Origin: VRUE01 sp963805455
Lineage (GTDB): Bacteria; Actinomycetota; Thermoleophilia; Solirubrobacterales; 70-9
Direction of reading: 5' to 3'
Assembly: GCA_963805455.1 (NCBI GenBank)
Contig: CAWDUJ010000009.1
Span: 62,001-126,000 of the forward strand
Length of the DNA stretch: 64,000 nucleotides
The position numbers and the translations under genes were made by a program. Positions 15,463 to 23,644 of this stretch are shown one piece after another (the stretch's first letter is position 1; each line of letters starts with the position of its first letter). The notes below the pieces were generated by a model, which saw nothing but the letters and a program-made list of their open reading frames with translations, searched no databases and was not told the DNA's origin.

Positions 15463-17144
15463 GCGACGCCGGCGGCGTCGGAGGCCTCGGCCTCGGCCTC
15501 GAGATAGGGGTAGACCTGCTGGATCACGATCGAGCCCTCGCCGACCGCTGAGGCCACGCGCTTGACCGATCCGTGGCGGACGTCGCCGATCGCGAAGACC
15601 CGCTGCAGGCTCGTCTCCCCGACCCGCGGTGAGGTCCCTTCTCCGGAGTCGAGGTCAGGGCCGGTGAGGATGTAGCCCCATTCGTCGCGTTCGATCTCCG
15701 GCGGCAGCCATTCGGTGCCCGGCTGGGCCCCGATCATCACGAAGAGGGCATCGGCATTGACCGTGGACTTCTGGCCGGAGGGCCGGTCGAGCAGGGTCAG
15801 GGTCTCGAGCCGGTGCTCGCCGCTCCCGTCGACCGCCTCGGTCTCGTACATGACCTCGATGTTCTCGGCCGCTTCGATCGCCCGACAGAGATAGGCCGAC
15901 ATCGTCTCCGCCAGGTTCGCGCGGCGGACCAGCATCGTCACCTTTGCGGCGTAGCGGCTGAGGTGCATCGCCGCCTGCCCGGCGGAGTTGCCGCCGCCGA
16001 CGACGAAAACCCGCTTGCCCGGCAGGGCCTTGGCGTCGGCGGCCGAGGCGCCGTAGAAGACGCCCTCTCCCTCGAGACATGAGAGCGAGGGGGTCTCGAG
16101 GCGCCGATAGGAGACGCCGGACGCCAGCAGGACCGCGGTCGCCTCGATCTCGGCGCCGTCGGAGGTACGGAGGACGTGCCGCCTCTCCCCCGGGCGCAGC
16201 TCCACCACCTCGCGCATCAGAAGGAATTTCGTCCCGAAGACCCAGGCCTGCTGGTAGGCACGCTGGGCGAGGTCGGAGCCGCTGACCCCGCGCGAGAAGC
16301 CGAGGTAGTTACGGATCAGCGAGCTCGAGCCGGCCTGGCCCCCGATCGCCTCGCGCTCGATCACCAGCGCCCGCATCCCCTCCGAGGAGGCGTAGACCGC
16401 GGCGGCGAGGCCGGCCGGGCCCGCACCGATCACGACGACGTCGAACTCGTGGCGCTCCCCGAGGTGGGTGCTGACCCCGAACGCGTCGGCGAGCTCGACG
16501 TTTGTCGGGTCGACGATGAATTTCCCGCCGCCGACCTTCGCGACCGGGACCGTCAGGTCCTCGTGGCCGGAGTCGCTGAGCAGCGCCTGGCCTTCGGCCG
16601 ACTCCGGCGGGTGGCAGGCGTAGGGGATCCCGTTGCGGCTGAGGAGGTCGCGCAGCTCGGCCGTCCGCGGCGAGCCGAGCTCGGCGACGATCTCGATCTC
16701 GCCCTGAAGTGGCGACTCGTGGCGGGCCCACTCGAAGAGGAACTCGGCGACGGTGCGGTGGAAGAGCTCGTCCGGGCAGCGCTGCGGCTTGAGGACGTAG
16801 TAGTCCATCTGGCCGAGAGTCATCGCGGTCGAGATCGCCTCCGAGGTGTCGGCGTTCGCCCAGTCGCCCCAGCCGATCATCAGCCCGCGCTTGACCGCGG
16901 GATGGAGCTCGCGCGCGTGGGTCAGGAGGTCGGCGCCGGGCGTGTCCCCGAGCATCTGGTCGGCGAGGACCAGGGCGACGGGCGCCTTCTCCTCCCTCAG
17001 CCGTTCGAGAACAGCGAGGGCCTCGGCCGCCGTGCTCTCGGTCAGGACCGTGTAGTCCTGGCCGTAACGGCGGCTGAGCTCGATCTCGGTGCGGGCAAGC
17101 GCATCGGGGTCCCCATCGACAGCCAGCAGCACGGGCTCTCCCAT
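15459..17144 (-). CDS. Response-regulator / thioredoxin-like / FAD disulfide-reductase-like fusion
   Basis: 561 aa in three parts. Residues 1-125 are a receiver-like domain: LLAVDGDPDALARTEIEL, phospho-acceptor region VALVLADQML, and Lys in YYVLKPQ. Residues about 150-225 look like a glutaredoxin fold without the active-site cysteines (VAELGSPRTAELRDLL). Residues about 235-545 are a thioredoxin-reductase-like flavoprotein with FAD motif VVVIGAGPAGLAAAVYASSE, NADPH motif VFVVGGGNSAGQAA and the late FAIGDVRHGSVKRVASAVGE. The redox CxxC of true thioredoxin reductases is missing; the place reads GVFYGAS. Thus it may be a flavin reductase or redox sensor. TACCAT lies 7 bases upstream of the ATG. 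Confidence 0.85.
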   Translation of the reverse strand: MGEPVLLAVDGDPDALARTEIELSRRYGQDYTVLTESTAAEALAVLERLREEKAPVALVLADQMLGDTPGADLLTHARELHPAVKRGLMIGWGDWANADTSEAISTAMTLGQMDYYVLKPQRCPDELFHRTVAEFLFEWARHESPLQGEIEIVAELGSPRTAELRDLLSRNGIPYACHPPESAEGQALLSDSGHEDLTVPVAKVGGGKFIVDPTNVELADAFGVSTHLGERHEFDVVVIGAGPAGLAAAVYASSEGMRALVIEREAIGGQAGSSSLIRNYLGFSRGVSGSDLAQRAYQQAWVFGTKFLLMREVVELRPGERRHVLRTSDGAEIEATAVLLASGVSYRRLETPSLSCLEGEGVFYGASAADAKALPGKRVFVVGGGNSAGQAAMHLSRYAAKVTMLVRRANLAETMSAYLCRAIEAAENIEVMYETEAVDGSGEHRLETLTLLDRPSGQKSTVNADALFVMIGAQPGTEWLPPEIERDEWGYILTGPDLDSGEGTSPRVGETSLQRVFAIGDVRHGSVKRVASAVGEGSIVIQQVYPYLEAEAEASDAAGVA

Positions 17145-17151
17145 GGGATGG

Positions 17152-17157
17152 ATGGTA
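17152..17157 (-). promoter_or_regulatory. -10 element (TACCAT) for the reductase fusion
   Basis: Seven bases separate the box from the ATG at 17144 and no Shine-Dalgarno is present. The divergent dehydrogenase has its own box (TAGCGT, 17193-17198), 6 bases before TTG 17205. Confidence 0.45.
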
Positions 17158-17204
17158 TCGACGGTCGCAGGCCTCGAGCGGCCTCCAGGCGCTAGCGTCC
17201 CGAG

Positions 17205-18386
17205 TTGATGACGGTCGTCAAGGACACCGGGGTGCGGGCCGTCCCACCGCCGTTCGACTCCGAGCACGAGGAGCTGCGCGAGACGGTGCGGCGGTTCGTC
17301 AGCAGGGAGATCGCCCCCAACGTCGACGAGTGGGAGGAGGCTCGGGAATTCCCGCGCGAGCTCTACAAACGCTGCGCCGAGCTCGGCTTCCTCGGCCTCA
17401 AGTTCCCGGAGAGCTACGGCGGCCAGGGCGGGACCCACCTCCACGACGCGATCTGGGTCGAGGAGCTGGCGCGCTCGGGCGGCTCGGGCGGGGTCGCGGC
17501 GGGGCTCAACGCCCACGCCTCGATCGCGATGCCGCCGATCTTCAACTTCGGCACCGAGGAGCAGAAACAGCGCTGGCTGGCGCCTGGGATCGCCGGCGAG
17601 AAGATCGGAGCTCTGGGGATCACCGAGCCCGGCGCCGGCTCCGACGTCGCCGGGATCACGACCTTCGCCGAGCGGACCGACGGCGGCTACGTCGTCAACG
17701 GCGCCAAGACGTTCATCACCAACGGAGTCCGCGCCGACTTCCTGGTCTGCGCCTGCAAGACGACCCAGGACGGCGGCCACCACGGGCTCTCGTTTCTGGT
17801 TCTCGAGAGCGAGATGCCCGGCTATGAGGTCTCGGCCAAGCTCGAGAAGCTCGGCTGGCACTCCTCAGACACCGGCGAGCTCTCCTTCACCGACGTCGAG
17901 GTCCCGGCCGAGAACCTGCTCGGCGAGGAGAACGAGGGCTTCCGGCTGATCATGTTCAACTTCGCCTGGGAGCGGTTGCTGATGGCGATCGGCGCGGTCG
18001 GGGCGATGCAGCGGCTGATCGAGACCACGGTCGCCTACGCCCTCGACCGCCGGGCGTTCGGCCGCCCGATCGGCAACTTCCAGACGATCCGCCACAAGGT
18101 CGCCGAGATGGCGACCCAGGCCGAGGCCGCGCGGGCGATCACCTACAACGCCCTGCGCCTCTTCCACGAGGGCCAGGACTGCATCAAGGAGGTGACCATG
18201 GCGAAGCTGATCACCCAGCGCGGCGTCCTCGACATCGCCGATGAGTGCCTCCAGATCCACGGCGGCTACGGCTACATGCGCGAGTACGGGATCGAGCGCG
18301 CCGTCCGCGACGCCCGCCTCGGCCCGATCGGCGGCGGGACCGACGAGATCATGAAGGAGATCCTGGGGAAACAGCTGGGGCTGTAG
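17205..18386 (+). CDS. Acyl-CoA dehydrogenase, 3' end used as integration site
   Basis: 392-393 aa acyl-CoA dehydrogenase. Signature 1 is GALGITEPGAGSDVAGI; signature 2 is ADECLQIHGGYGYMREYGIE. The catalytic base of this group and the FAD contacts (YVVNGAKTFITNG) look intact, and the family ending GGTDEIMKEILGKQLGL is present. TTG at 17205 is 6 bases after TAGCGT; ATG at 17208 is the other possible start. Its last 12 codons are the attachment site of the integrative element that follows: the same 39 bp recur at 23606-23644, so the gene keeps its full C-terminus after insertion. Confidence 0.93.
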   Translation: MMTVVKDTGVRAVPPPFDSEHEELRETVRRFVSREIAPNVDEWEEAREFPRELYKRCAELGFLGLKFPESYGGQGGTHLHDAIWVEELARSGGSGGVAAGLNAHASIAMPPIFNFGTEEQKQRWLAPGIAGEKIGALGITEPGAGSDVAGITTFAERTDGGYVVNGAKTFITNGVRADFLVCACKTTQDGGHHGLSFLVLESEMPGYEVSAKLEKLGWHSSDTGELSFTDVEVPAENLLGEENEGFRLIMFNFAWERLLMAIGAVGAMQRLIETTVAYALDRRAFGRPIGNFQTIRHKVAEMATQAEAARAITYNALRLFHEGQDCIKEVTMAKLITQRGVLDIADECLQIHGGYGYMREYGIERAVRDARLGPIGGGTDEIMKEILGKQLGL

Positions 18387-19555
18387 GGATTTGCAGGGGT
18401 TTCCTGCGTTCCCGACACCGTGTCCGAGCCAGGCGGACACAAAACGGACACATCGCGCCGCGCCTGGGCGATCTGATCCTCGGCAGACACGCGCTCGGCA
18501 ATGTCGAACTCATCGAAAACGTGCGAGTAGACGTCGAGCGTCATCGTCGGTGAGTGCCCGGCCTGTCGCGCGACCTCGACAACGCTGCGCCCTTCGTGGA
18601 TCAACAGCGAGACGAAGCTGTGGCGCAGGTCATACGGACGGGCGCCCTCCAGGCCGACGGCACGACAGGCGGGCACCCAAGCGTCCCGGTGCCACGTCTG
18701 CCAAGCAGGGTCGTTCCAGATGCCGCCAGAGCCGTTCGGGAGAAGGAGCGCGTCGTCGTCGGGACGACCGCGCAGCAGCCTCAGCTCCGCCAGGTCGCGG
18801 GCAAGCGGCGTAATGAGGCGAACCGTGCGTGCCTGCCCCGTCTTGGTCGGCTTGACGCCACCCTGCCCATCCGCGGCCTTCTCGATCAAGAGCGTCCGCT
18901 CGCGCACATCACCCCAGCGCAGAGCCTGCGCCTCCTGGGGCCGCAGACCGGCGTAGGCAAGTAGGCCGATCAAGGTGGCGTCCCGTGCGCCGTGCTTGCG
19001 CCTCTTGGCGGCAACGGCCCGTAGTCGCTCGACGACGATGGGCGGCAGTGGGCGGACCTCACGATGGCGTCGGACCTTTGGCTTCTGTACCGCCTTGACT
19101 GGGTTGTAGCCGATCCGTCGCCACTCAACTGCTCGCCGCAGGATGCCCTGGAGAAGCGCGAGCGCCCGATAGATCGTCGGCTGCCCCACCCCGCCAGCTT
19201 CCAGTTCAACGCGGAAGCGCTCGACCACTTCTGGTGTGATCGCACTAAGACGGATTGATCCGAGTCGTGGCAGCACGTGCCGATCCCACAAGCCCGCATA
19301 GCTGCGAAGAGTCCGGGCCGCCAGATTCGGCACCGCGTAGAGCTTCCACCACTCCTCGGCGAAGTCGGCGAGCGTTTCGCGCCCACCCGTCAGGAGATCC
19401 AGGTCGCCAGTGCGCTTACGCCTTACGACTTCCGCTTCGAATGCTTCTGCGTCGCGCTTCCGGCCGACCACCTTGGAGCGCGCCCTGCCTTGCTCGTCGC
19501 GCCAGCGCACCCGCCAAACGGCTCCGCCCTTCCGCTCGACCCGCTCGACGCTCAC
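18272..19555 (-). CDS. Tyrosine recombinase (integrase) of element A
   Basis: 427 aa. N-terminal arm-binding region, then a SAM-like core-binding domain (TLADFAEEWWKLYAVPNLAA, residues about 60-140), then the catalytic domain from about 165. Catalytic residues seen: Arg in YAGLRPQEAQALRW, PYDLRHSFVSLL (Tyr in place of the first box-II His, as in many actinobacterial integrases), GHSPTMTLDVYSHVF with the nucleophile Tyr. GTG at 19555 has AGGAGG 5 bases upstream. The reading frame continues past the att core and ends at 18272, antisense within the host dehydrogenase gene, so the last about 30 residues are host-encoded in the integrated state. Likely catalyses integration and excision. Confidence 0.93.
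   Translation of the reverse strand: MSVERVERKGGAVWRVRWRDEQGRARSKVVGRKRDAEAFEAEVVRRKRTGDLDLLTGGRETLADFAEEWWKLYAVPNLAARTLRSYAGLWDRHVLPRLGSIRLSAITPEVVERFRVELEAGGVGQPTIYRALALLQGILRRAVEWRRIGYNPVKAVQKPKVRRHREVRPLPPIVVERLRAVAAKRRKHGARDATLIGLLAYAGLRPQEAQALRWGDVRERTLLIEKAADGQGGVKPTKTGQARTVRLITPLARDLAELRLLRGRPDDDALLLPNGSGGIWNDPAWQTWHRDAWVPACRAVGLEGARPYDLRHSFVSLLIHEGRSVVEVARQAGHSPTMTLDVYSHVFDEFDIAERVSAEDQIAQARRDVSVLCPPGSDTVSGTQETPANPYSPSCFPRISFMISSVPPPIGPRRASRTARSIPYSRM
18349..18387. repeat. attL of element A (att copy 1)
   Basis: 39 bp, identical to 23606-23644. It begins TCATGAAGGAGATCC and ends with the dehydrogenase stop in CTGTAGG. Confidence 0.85.
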
Positions 19556-19601
19556 CGTCGCCTCCTAGCTTTCCGCAGCGTCATCGAGCATGGCACGCAA
19601 G

Positions 19602-19856
19602 CTACCGCGCTGCGCACTTCGAGTGGACCGCCTGGTCAGCCGCAGCGGCGGGAGACTCCAGGGAAAGCGTCTGCTCCCCGATCCAGCGCTTCAACTCCGC
19701 AGGCTGAACCCGGAGCCGATGACAGAGCCGCGCCGCCCGGAGCTCGCCCCGCGCAATCGCCCGATAGACAGCGCGTCGAGAAAGCCCACAAGCGCGTGCG
19801 ACCTCCTCCGGAGACAGCAGCCGCTCGAAGTCGTTGTCGGAGTCGGAGTCGTGCAT
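19602..19856 (-). CDS. Excisionase-like small HTH DNA-binding protein
   Basis: 84 aa. An acidic N-terminus (MHDSDSDNDFERLL) precedes a MerR/excisionase-type helix-turn-helix, SPEEVARACGLSRRAVYRAI, and a wing strand ARGELRAARLCHRLRV, then LKRWIGEQ. This is the pattern of recombination directionality factors and of related HTH_17 proteins. It lies 46 bases upstream of the integrase gene on the same strand, the usual xis-int order. ATG at 19856 has AGAGGAA just upstream; an in-frame start further upstream lacks support. Confidence 0.8.
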   Translation of the reverse strand: MHDSDSDNDFERLLSPEEVARACGLSRRAVYRAIARGELRAARLCHRLRVQPAELKRWIGEQTLSLESPAAAADQAVHSKCAAR

Positions 19857-20242
19857 TTCCTCTGCATCGGTTGTCCAGCAAAGACGAGAATTGCATCGCC
19901 TGCCGGCGTCCATACAAGCGGCCATCCGCACGGCGAAGCCGTGCCAAAATCGGCCGCTGGACGCCCGGCGGACGAGAGTCGCCCAGGCACGGAATCGGAG
20001 GGTTCGTAGTGTGTCGGGTGGTCGGGACTGATCCTGCTGGGAGGAGTCAGGGTCGCCACTTGTCCTAAGCGTTTAGCGCTCTCGGTGTTTGGGTTCTTCG
20101 GTGCTTCTTGCCGATTGCGCTGGTTGGACTTCGTTCTTGTCTGTCTGCTTGATTGGCCTCCCCGGCGACCCTTCGAGAGGGTCGGATACAGCACCGCTCG
20201 TCGGTCGAATGAGCCGACGCTTGGGCGCATCAGCTCCGGCAG
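19857..20242. other. Non-coding stretch inside element A
   Basis: 386 bases with no convincing gene. It contains a perfect 7-bp hairpin, GCACGGC-GAA-GCCGTGC (19928-19944), upstream of the small HTH gene, which could be an operator or attenuator. The remainder is T-richer than the flanking chromosome. Confidence 0.5.
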
Positions 20243-20935
20243 CTACCAATTAACCAAGTCAGAGCTGGCTTCGAAGAGCGCAGCGCCAGACAGGGCATAG
20301 AAATTGGCCGCCTTCGATAGCGCGAGGCGCTTTCGAATCGCAAACGGCCCAACAAGCATTTTCTTGCTTTCCCCGTAGAACCTCTCGGTCGACAGAGCTG
20401 CGTAGTCAACCAAGAGCCTGGATCGCCCGAGACCATTAAAGGCCCTTGGTATCCAATACATAAAGATCTCATCCAACTCTCGATCAGCGAGTTTAGAAGC
20501 ATCAGCATCGCCTAACTGAGCGACCGCCACGGCAATTACGAAACCGCTGGCCAGAATCTCCTCAATTAGGGGGCCGAGACTGGACTGAACGTCGGGAGTC
20601 AGCCGACCCCGGAAATAACCGCCTAGGCGCGGGATCGCGTCAGAGGTTCGGCCCAGCCCCCTCGCTCCGGGTGTCTGAATGTCGAACTCAGACCCAATGA
20701 AGCGCGCGATCAATGGCGCGCACTTGGCGAAATGCTCCGCGTAGGCCTCATCGTCCATGCCAGGCAACATTTGCTCTTTGAATTCGTTGCGTTCAGCCAC
20801 CATTTTTCTGGCGGGAAGAAACGCTTCACGCGCACCTGTAGCAGTGGTAATCCTTGGTGCGTAGGCCGCTGGGTGAATACCGGGAGGTGGCCAATCGCCC
20901 TCAGGCAAAAGGTCGGGAACTGAATTGGGAGGCAT
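20243..20935 (-). CDS. Orphan 230-aa protein, unknown function
   Basis: 230 aa beginning MPPNSVPDLLPEGDWPPPG. Mostly helical by pattern, with one hydrophobic helix (EEILASGFVIAVAVAQLG, residues about 130-147) and a Lys/Arg-rich segment near the end (FAIRKRLALSKAANFYA). There is no signal peptide and I recognise no domain. Base use is clearly less GC-rich than the surrounding chromosome, with codons such as TTA, ATA and CTA that are nearly absent elsewhere, so it was probably acquired recently. It could be a defence, immunity or regulatory gene carried by the element; this is open. Confidence 0.65.
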   Translation of the reverse strand: MPPNSVPDLLPEGDWPPPGIHPAAYAPRITTATGAREAFLPARKMVAERNEFKEQMLPGMDDEAYAEHFAKCAPLIARFIGSEFDIQTPGARGLGRTSDAIPRLGGYFRGRLTPDVQSSLGPLIEEILASGFVIAVAVAQLGDADASKLADRELDEIFMYWIPRAFNGLGRSRLLVDYAALSTERFYGESKKMLVGPFAIRKRLALSKAANFYALSGAALFEASSDLVNW

Positions 20936-21290
20936 TCGCAGACGCTATCGCTCTCGATCAGCGTGCGTGGTGCACTAGAGGCTCAATGCGTGTTTGAGGA
21001 CAGAGAGATTCGACGAGGCGCAACTGCCTTTCGCGCGAAGCGGGAGCGAAACCGAGTGCCACGACTCTCAGGTGTTCTGCAATTTCGCTCAGGGTCAGCT
21101 TCCCGCCCTGCGAGTCGCCCCTGGGGGCGAGGCGCATCCGATCTATGCCGCCTGGACTGACGGCGAGCCGCCGAGCGAGGTGGCCCCGTAACAAGGGGTT
21201 GTCTTGCCCCTACCCCCGGCTTCGCCCTGCGCGATCCGGTCGGCTCCGACGTCGCTTAGGTTGGCGACCCAGGCTGATTCCAGGCCGCTG
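20936..21290. other. Stretch without a confident gene in element A
   Basis: 355 bases. A 78-codon minus-strand reading frame (20958-21194, TTG start) contains GKLTLSEIAEHLRVVALG, which hints at a decayed HTH protein, but it lacks a ribosome site and family match. I see nothing else that can be supported. Confidence 0.35.
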
Positions 21291-22886
21291 CTACTGAACG
21301 ATCTTCAGCTTGCGAAAGCTCGTCCGCCTGGCGCCGTCGATCGTCACCGTCTCCTTGACCAGGATCTTCTTGGCGACGGCGAGCTTTGACCTGAACTTCT
21401 TCTTTGGCTTCAGCGAGACGATCGCTGACTTTCCGGCCTTGGTCTTGGCCTTGGCAACGGCGCTCTCAACCTTGCCCTTCTTCTTCTTGGTAACGGCCTT
21501 GAGCTTGAACTTGCAGCCCTTGGGCTTGGCGCTTTTCGGGCACTTGAGGCGGACCCCGGGGTAGGCGACCTTCACCGTCTGCGTCTGGCTTGCCGATGCC
21601 GATCCGTTGCAGTAGGCGGTCTGCCCGGTGAAGATCAGCGCGGTCGAGCAGCCCTCGTTGTCGGTAAGGGTCAGGGTCGCCTTGTAGGTGCCGGGTTTGT
21701 TGTAGGCATGACTCGGCTTTGGGCCGCCGTTCAGCGCCTGCGCGCCATCGCCGAATGCCCAGTCATAGCGGGCGATCGAGCCGTCGGGGTCGCTGGAGGC
21801 AGAGGCGTTGAAGGCGACTGGAACCCCCGGGCGGGAAAAAGGGTCGGAGAAGGAGGCGACGGGTGGCTGATCAGGGACGATCGCCACCCCCTCCTGGTCG
21901 GTGCCAATCGGGATCGGCGAACCCGCCTGGTTCGTCTGGGTGTCGATCACCGAAAGGTCTGTCGAGGAACTCTTGGTTGCGTAGGCGAACTTTCCGTCCG
22001 GGGTGATCGCGATTGAGATGACATTGGCCCCGAGAGGGATCGGCCCGCCGACGAAGTGGGTATCGGTGTCGATCACCGAGACGTCTTCTGAGAGAAAGTT
22101 GCCAACGTAGGCGAACCTGCCATCCGGTGTGATCGCCAGCCCCATAGGACCTCTGCCGACCGTGATCGGCGAGCCGACGACCTGGTTGGTCTGGGTATCG
22201 ATCACCGAGACGCTTCCTGGATTGCTCCCCGGTTCGGAGTTGGCGACGTAGGCGAACCTGCCGTCGGGGGTGATCGCGATCCCGATCGGTTCCCTGCCCA
22301 CCGGAATCGGCTGGCCGACGACCTGATTGGTCTGGGTGTCGAGCACCGAGACGCTCTTCTCGCCTATGCAGGCAACGTAGGCTCGCTTGCCGTCGGGGGT
22401 GATCGCGATCGAGGGCGAGGCGCTGCAGACTTTGACCGGCGAGCCGACGACCTGGTTGGTCTGGGTATCGATCACCGAGACGTCGCTCGAGTTGGGGTTG
22501 GCGACGTAGGCGAACCTGCCGTCGGGGGTGATCGCGATTTCCCGCGGGCCAGTGCCGACCGTGATCGGCTGGCCGACGACCTGATTGGTCTGGGTGTCGA
22601 TCACCGAGACGCTTCCTGGTGCGCCTCCCGATTCAAAATTGGCGACGTAGGCGAACCTGCCGTCGGGGGTGATCGCGATATCGATCGGGGTGCCGCCGAC
22701 CGTGATCGGCTGGCCGACGACCTGATTGGTCTGGGTGTCGAGCACCGAGACGTGGTTCACCCCGTTGGTGACGTAGGCGTCACGGGCGAGGGCAGGCGAG
22801 GCGAAGGCCGCCAGGAGCAGAGCGGTGAGCGCAGAAGCGAGAAGCAGGTCTCGGCGATGGTGGCCTCCCCGGGGTGCTTTAAGCAC
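21291..22886 (-). CDS. Secreted YVTN beta-propeller protein with PKD domain
   Basis: 531 aa. Signal peptide at residues about 12-33 (LLLASALTALLLAAFASPA, then LARD). Seven propeller blades follow, each with VSVIDTQTNQVVG and IAITPDGRFAYVAN-like strands, making one complete seven-bladed propeller. A PKD domain (residues about 335-415: PPVASFSDPFSRPGVPVAF, SSDPDGSIARYDWAFGDG, HAYNKPGTYKATLT) and a Lys-rich C-terminal domain (KCPKSAKPKGCKFKLK to RRTSFRKLKIVQ) complete it. The blades are very similar at DNA level, so they amplified recently. Likely an extracellular binding or surface protein. Start GTG 22886; no clear ribosome site. Main cargo of element A. Confidence 0.85.
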   Translation of the reverse strand: MLKAPRGGHHRRDLLLASALTALLLAAFASPALARDAYVTNGVNHVSVLDTQTNQVVGQPITVGGTPIDIAITPDGRFAYVANFESGGAPGSVSVIDTQTNQVVGQPITVGTGPREIAITPDGRFAYVANPNSSDVSVIDTQTNQVVGSPVKVCSASPSIAITPDGKRAYVACIGEKSVSVLDTQTNQVVGQPIPVGREPIGIAITPDGRFAYVANSEPGSNPGSVSVIDTQTNQVVGSPITVGRGPMGLAITPDGRFAYVGNFLSEDVSVIDTDTHFVGGPIPLGANVISIAITPDGKFAYATKSSSTDLSVIDTQTNQAGSPIPIGTDQEGVAIVPDQPPVASFSDPFSRPGVPVAFNASASSDPDGSIARYDWAFGDGAQALNGGPKPSHAYNKPGTYKATLTLTDNEGCSTALIFTGQTAYCNGSASASQTQTVKVAYPGVRLKCPKSAKPKGCKFKLKAVTKKKKGKVESAVAKAKTKAGKSAIVSLKPKKKFRSKLAVAKKILVKETVTIDGARRTSFRKLKIVQ

Positions 22887-23206
22887 GGAGGGATTGTATG
22901 CCTGGACCGGGGGCCTCCGCCTGCAATGTGCCGAGAAGCCGTCGAAGAGCCCAGGCTTCGGCGATCTCGGCCGCCTGCGGTTTGCCCACGTGCCCGGCCT
23001 CTTCGAGGATCGGCGGAAGCTCGGGGTCGGAGACGAAGCTCTGCCAACCATCGGCATCCCAGTCCAAGAGCGCCCACACCCGGTCGCCTCCGTTGGGATC
23101 GTGATAGACGGTCGAGCCCTTTGACCCGTGCCGCTTCCGCAACTCAGCTCCCTTGGTTGAGAAGACCTGAATGAAGCGGTCGAAGTCCTCAATTTTCGTC
23201 GTTCAC
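22879..23206 (-). pseudogene. Small ABM/ferredoxin-like barrel protein, apparent frameshift
   Basis: The frame ending at 22879 reads IEDFDRFIQVFSTKGAEL, then RKRHGSKGSTVYHDPNGGD, RVWALLDWDADGWQSFVSD and ILEEAGHVGKP. This resembles small antibiotic-biosynthesis-monooxygenase-like proteins. The natural start is in another frame: GTG at 23206, 11 bases after GGAGGAG, reads VNDE and then hits a stop. Removing one A from the run of four at 23193-23196 joins the two. Either a real frameshift mutation, a sequencing error, or translation begins later (TTG 23142). The end overlaps the propeller gene start by 8 bases, so the two were likely coupled. Confidence 0.5.
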
Positions 23207-23215
23207 AAGAATCAA

Positions 23216-23605
23216 CGCTCCTCCGTGAAAGCTGTCGTCGCGCTGACGCGACATAGCCCAGTCAGGTCGTAGGTAGTGCCTATACCACTTCTACCGACGT
23301 GACGGGTATGGCACCCGGCTTCCGCTGCCGCTCTCGCGTGTGAGCGGAAGCATCTGGGTCACCTGACCGATCGGGGCCGGAGCCCAGATCGCGTGGACTT
23401 ACAATGCGGCTTCCCTTGAAACGGAGTGTCAGGAGTCGGATCCACGACCCGGCGCGACAAGGATGAATATCGCGCCAGCGCGGACACAATCCGGACACAT
23501 CAGCCAGGCCATCCGCGATCACGCCCGATCGTCGCCCTCCTCTCCGAACAAGCTCATTGCGGGGAATCCTTGCCCTCCGATGATCCCGGGTGCGCCCGGA
23601 GGGGG
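23216..23605. other. Right end of element A, non-coding
   Basis: 390 bases. The inner part holds nothing recognisable. The terminal 130 bases carry two CGGACAC repeats (23481-23487, 23492-23498) 11 bases apart and a CGCGATCACGCCCGATC block, both shared with the ends at about 25915-26050 and 27347-27493. In an excised circle the integrase frame would continue into this region for over 100 codons. Confidence 0.6.
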
Positions 23606-23644
23606 TCATGAAGGAGATCCTGGGGAAACAGCTGGGGCTGTAGG
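23606..23644. repeat. attR of element A (att copy 2)
   Basis: Exact 39-bp copy of 18349-18387. On the minus strand it encodes the last 12 residues and the TGA stop of the MFS transporter; on the plus strand it encodes MKEILGKQLGL and a stop. Confidence 0.85.

Larger units (their letters stand above)
18349..23644. mobile_element. Integrative element A (tyrosine-recombinase type)
   Basis: The element is bounded by an exact 39-bp direct repeat (18349-18387 and 23606-23644); the repeat spacing is 5257 bp. Contents, all on the minus strand: integrase (next to the left repeat), small HTH protein, orphan 230-aa protein, propeller/PKD secreted protein, small monooxygenase-like gene. CGGACAC pairs near both ends (18434-18451, 23481-23498) resemble arm-type integrase sites. 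Target: 3' end of the acyl-CoA dehydrogenase gene, which is also the 3' end of the convergent MFS gene. No transfer or replication genes were recognised, so it would depend on helpers or be a cargo-only island. Confidence 0.85.

Noticed and set aside
17145..17861. Upstream extension of the receiver/reductase fusion to about 800 residues
   Set aside because: The extra part is antisense to the acyl-CoA dehydrogenase and lacks protein-like composition; TACCAT sits just before ATG 17144.
18349..18387. tRNA gene as integration target
   Set aside because: No tRNA fold or anticodon arm; the core is the coding end of a protein gene.
20958..21194. Possible small HTH gene
   Set aside because: Only a faint HTH-like segment, TTG start, no ribosome site; left as an unassigned stretch.
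21900..22760. Repeats of about 130-145 bp as a possible CRISPR or non-coding repeat array
   Set aside because: They translate into propeller blades in one open frame; the intervening sequence is also coding.
23280..23609. Minus-strand open frame of about 109 codons at the right end of element A
   Set aside because: No ribosome site or family; it is the place where an integrase tail would continue in a circular form, not an independent gene.
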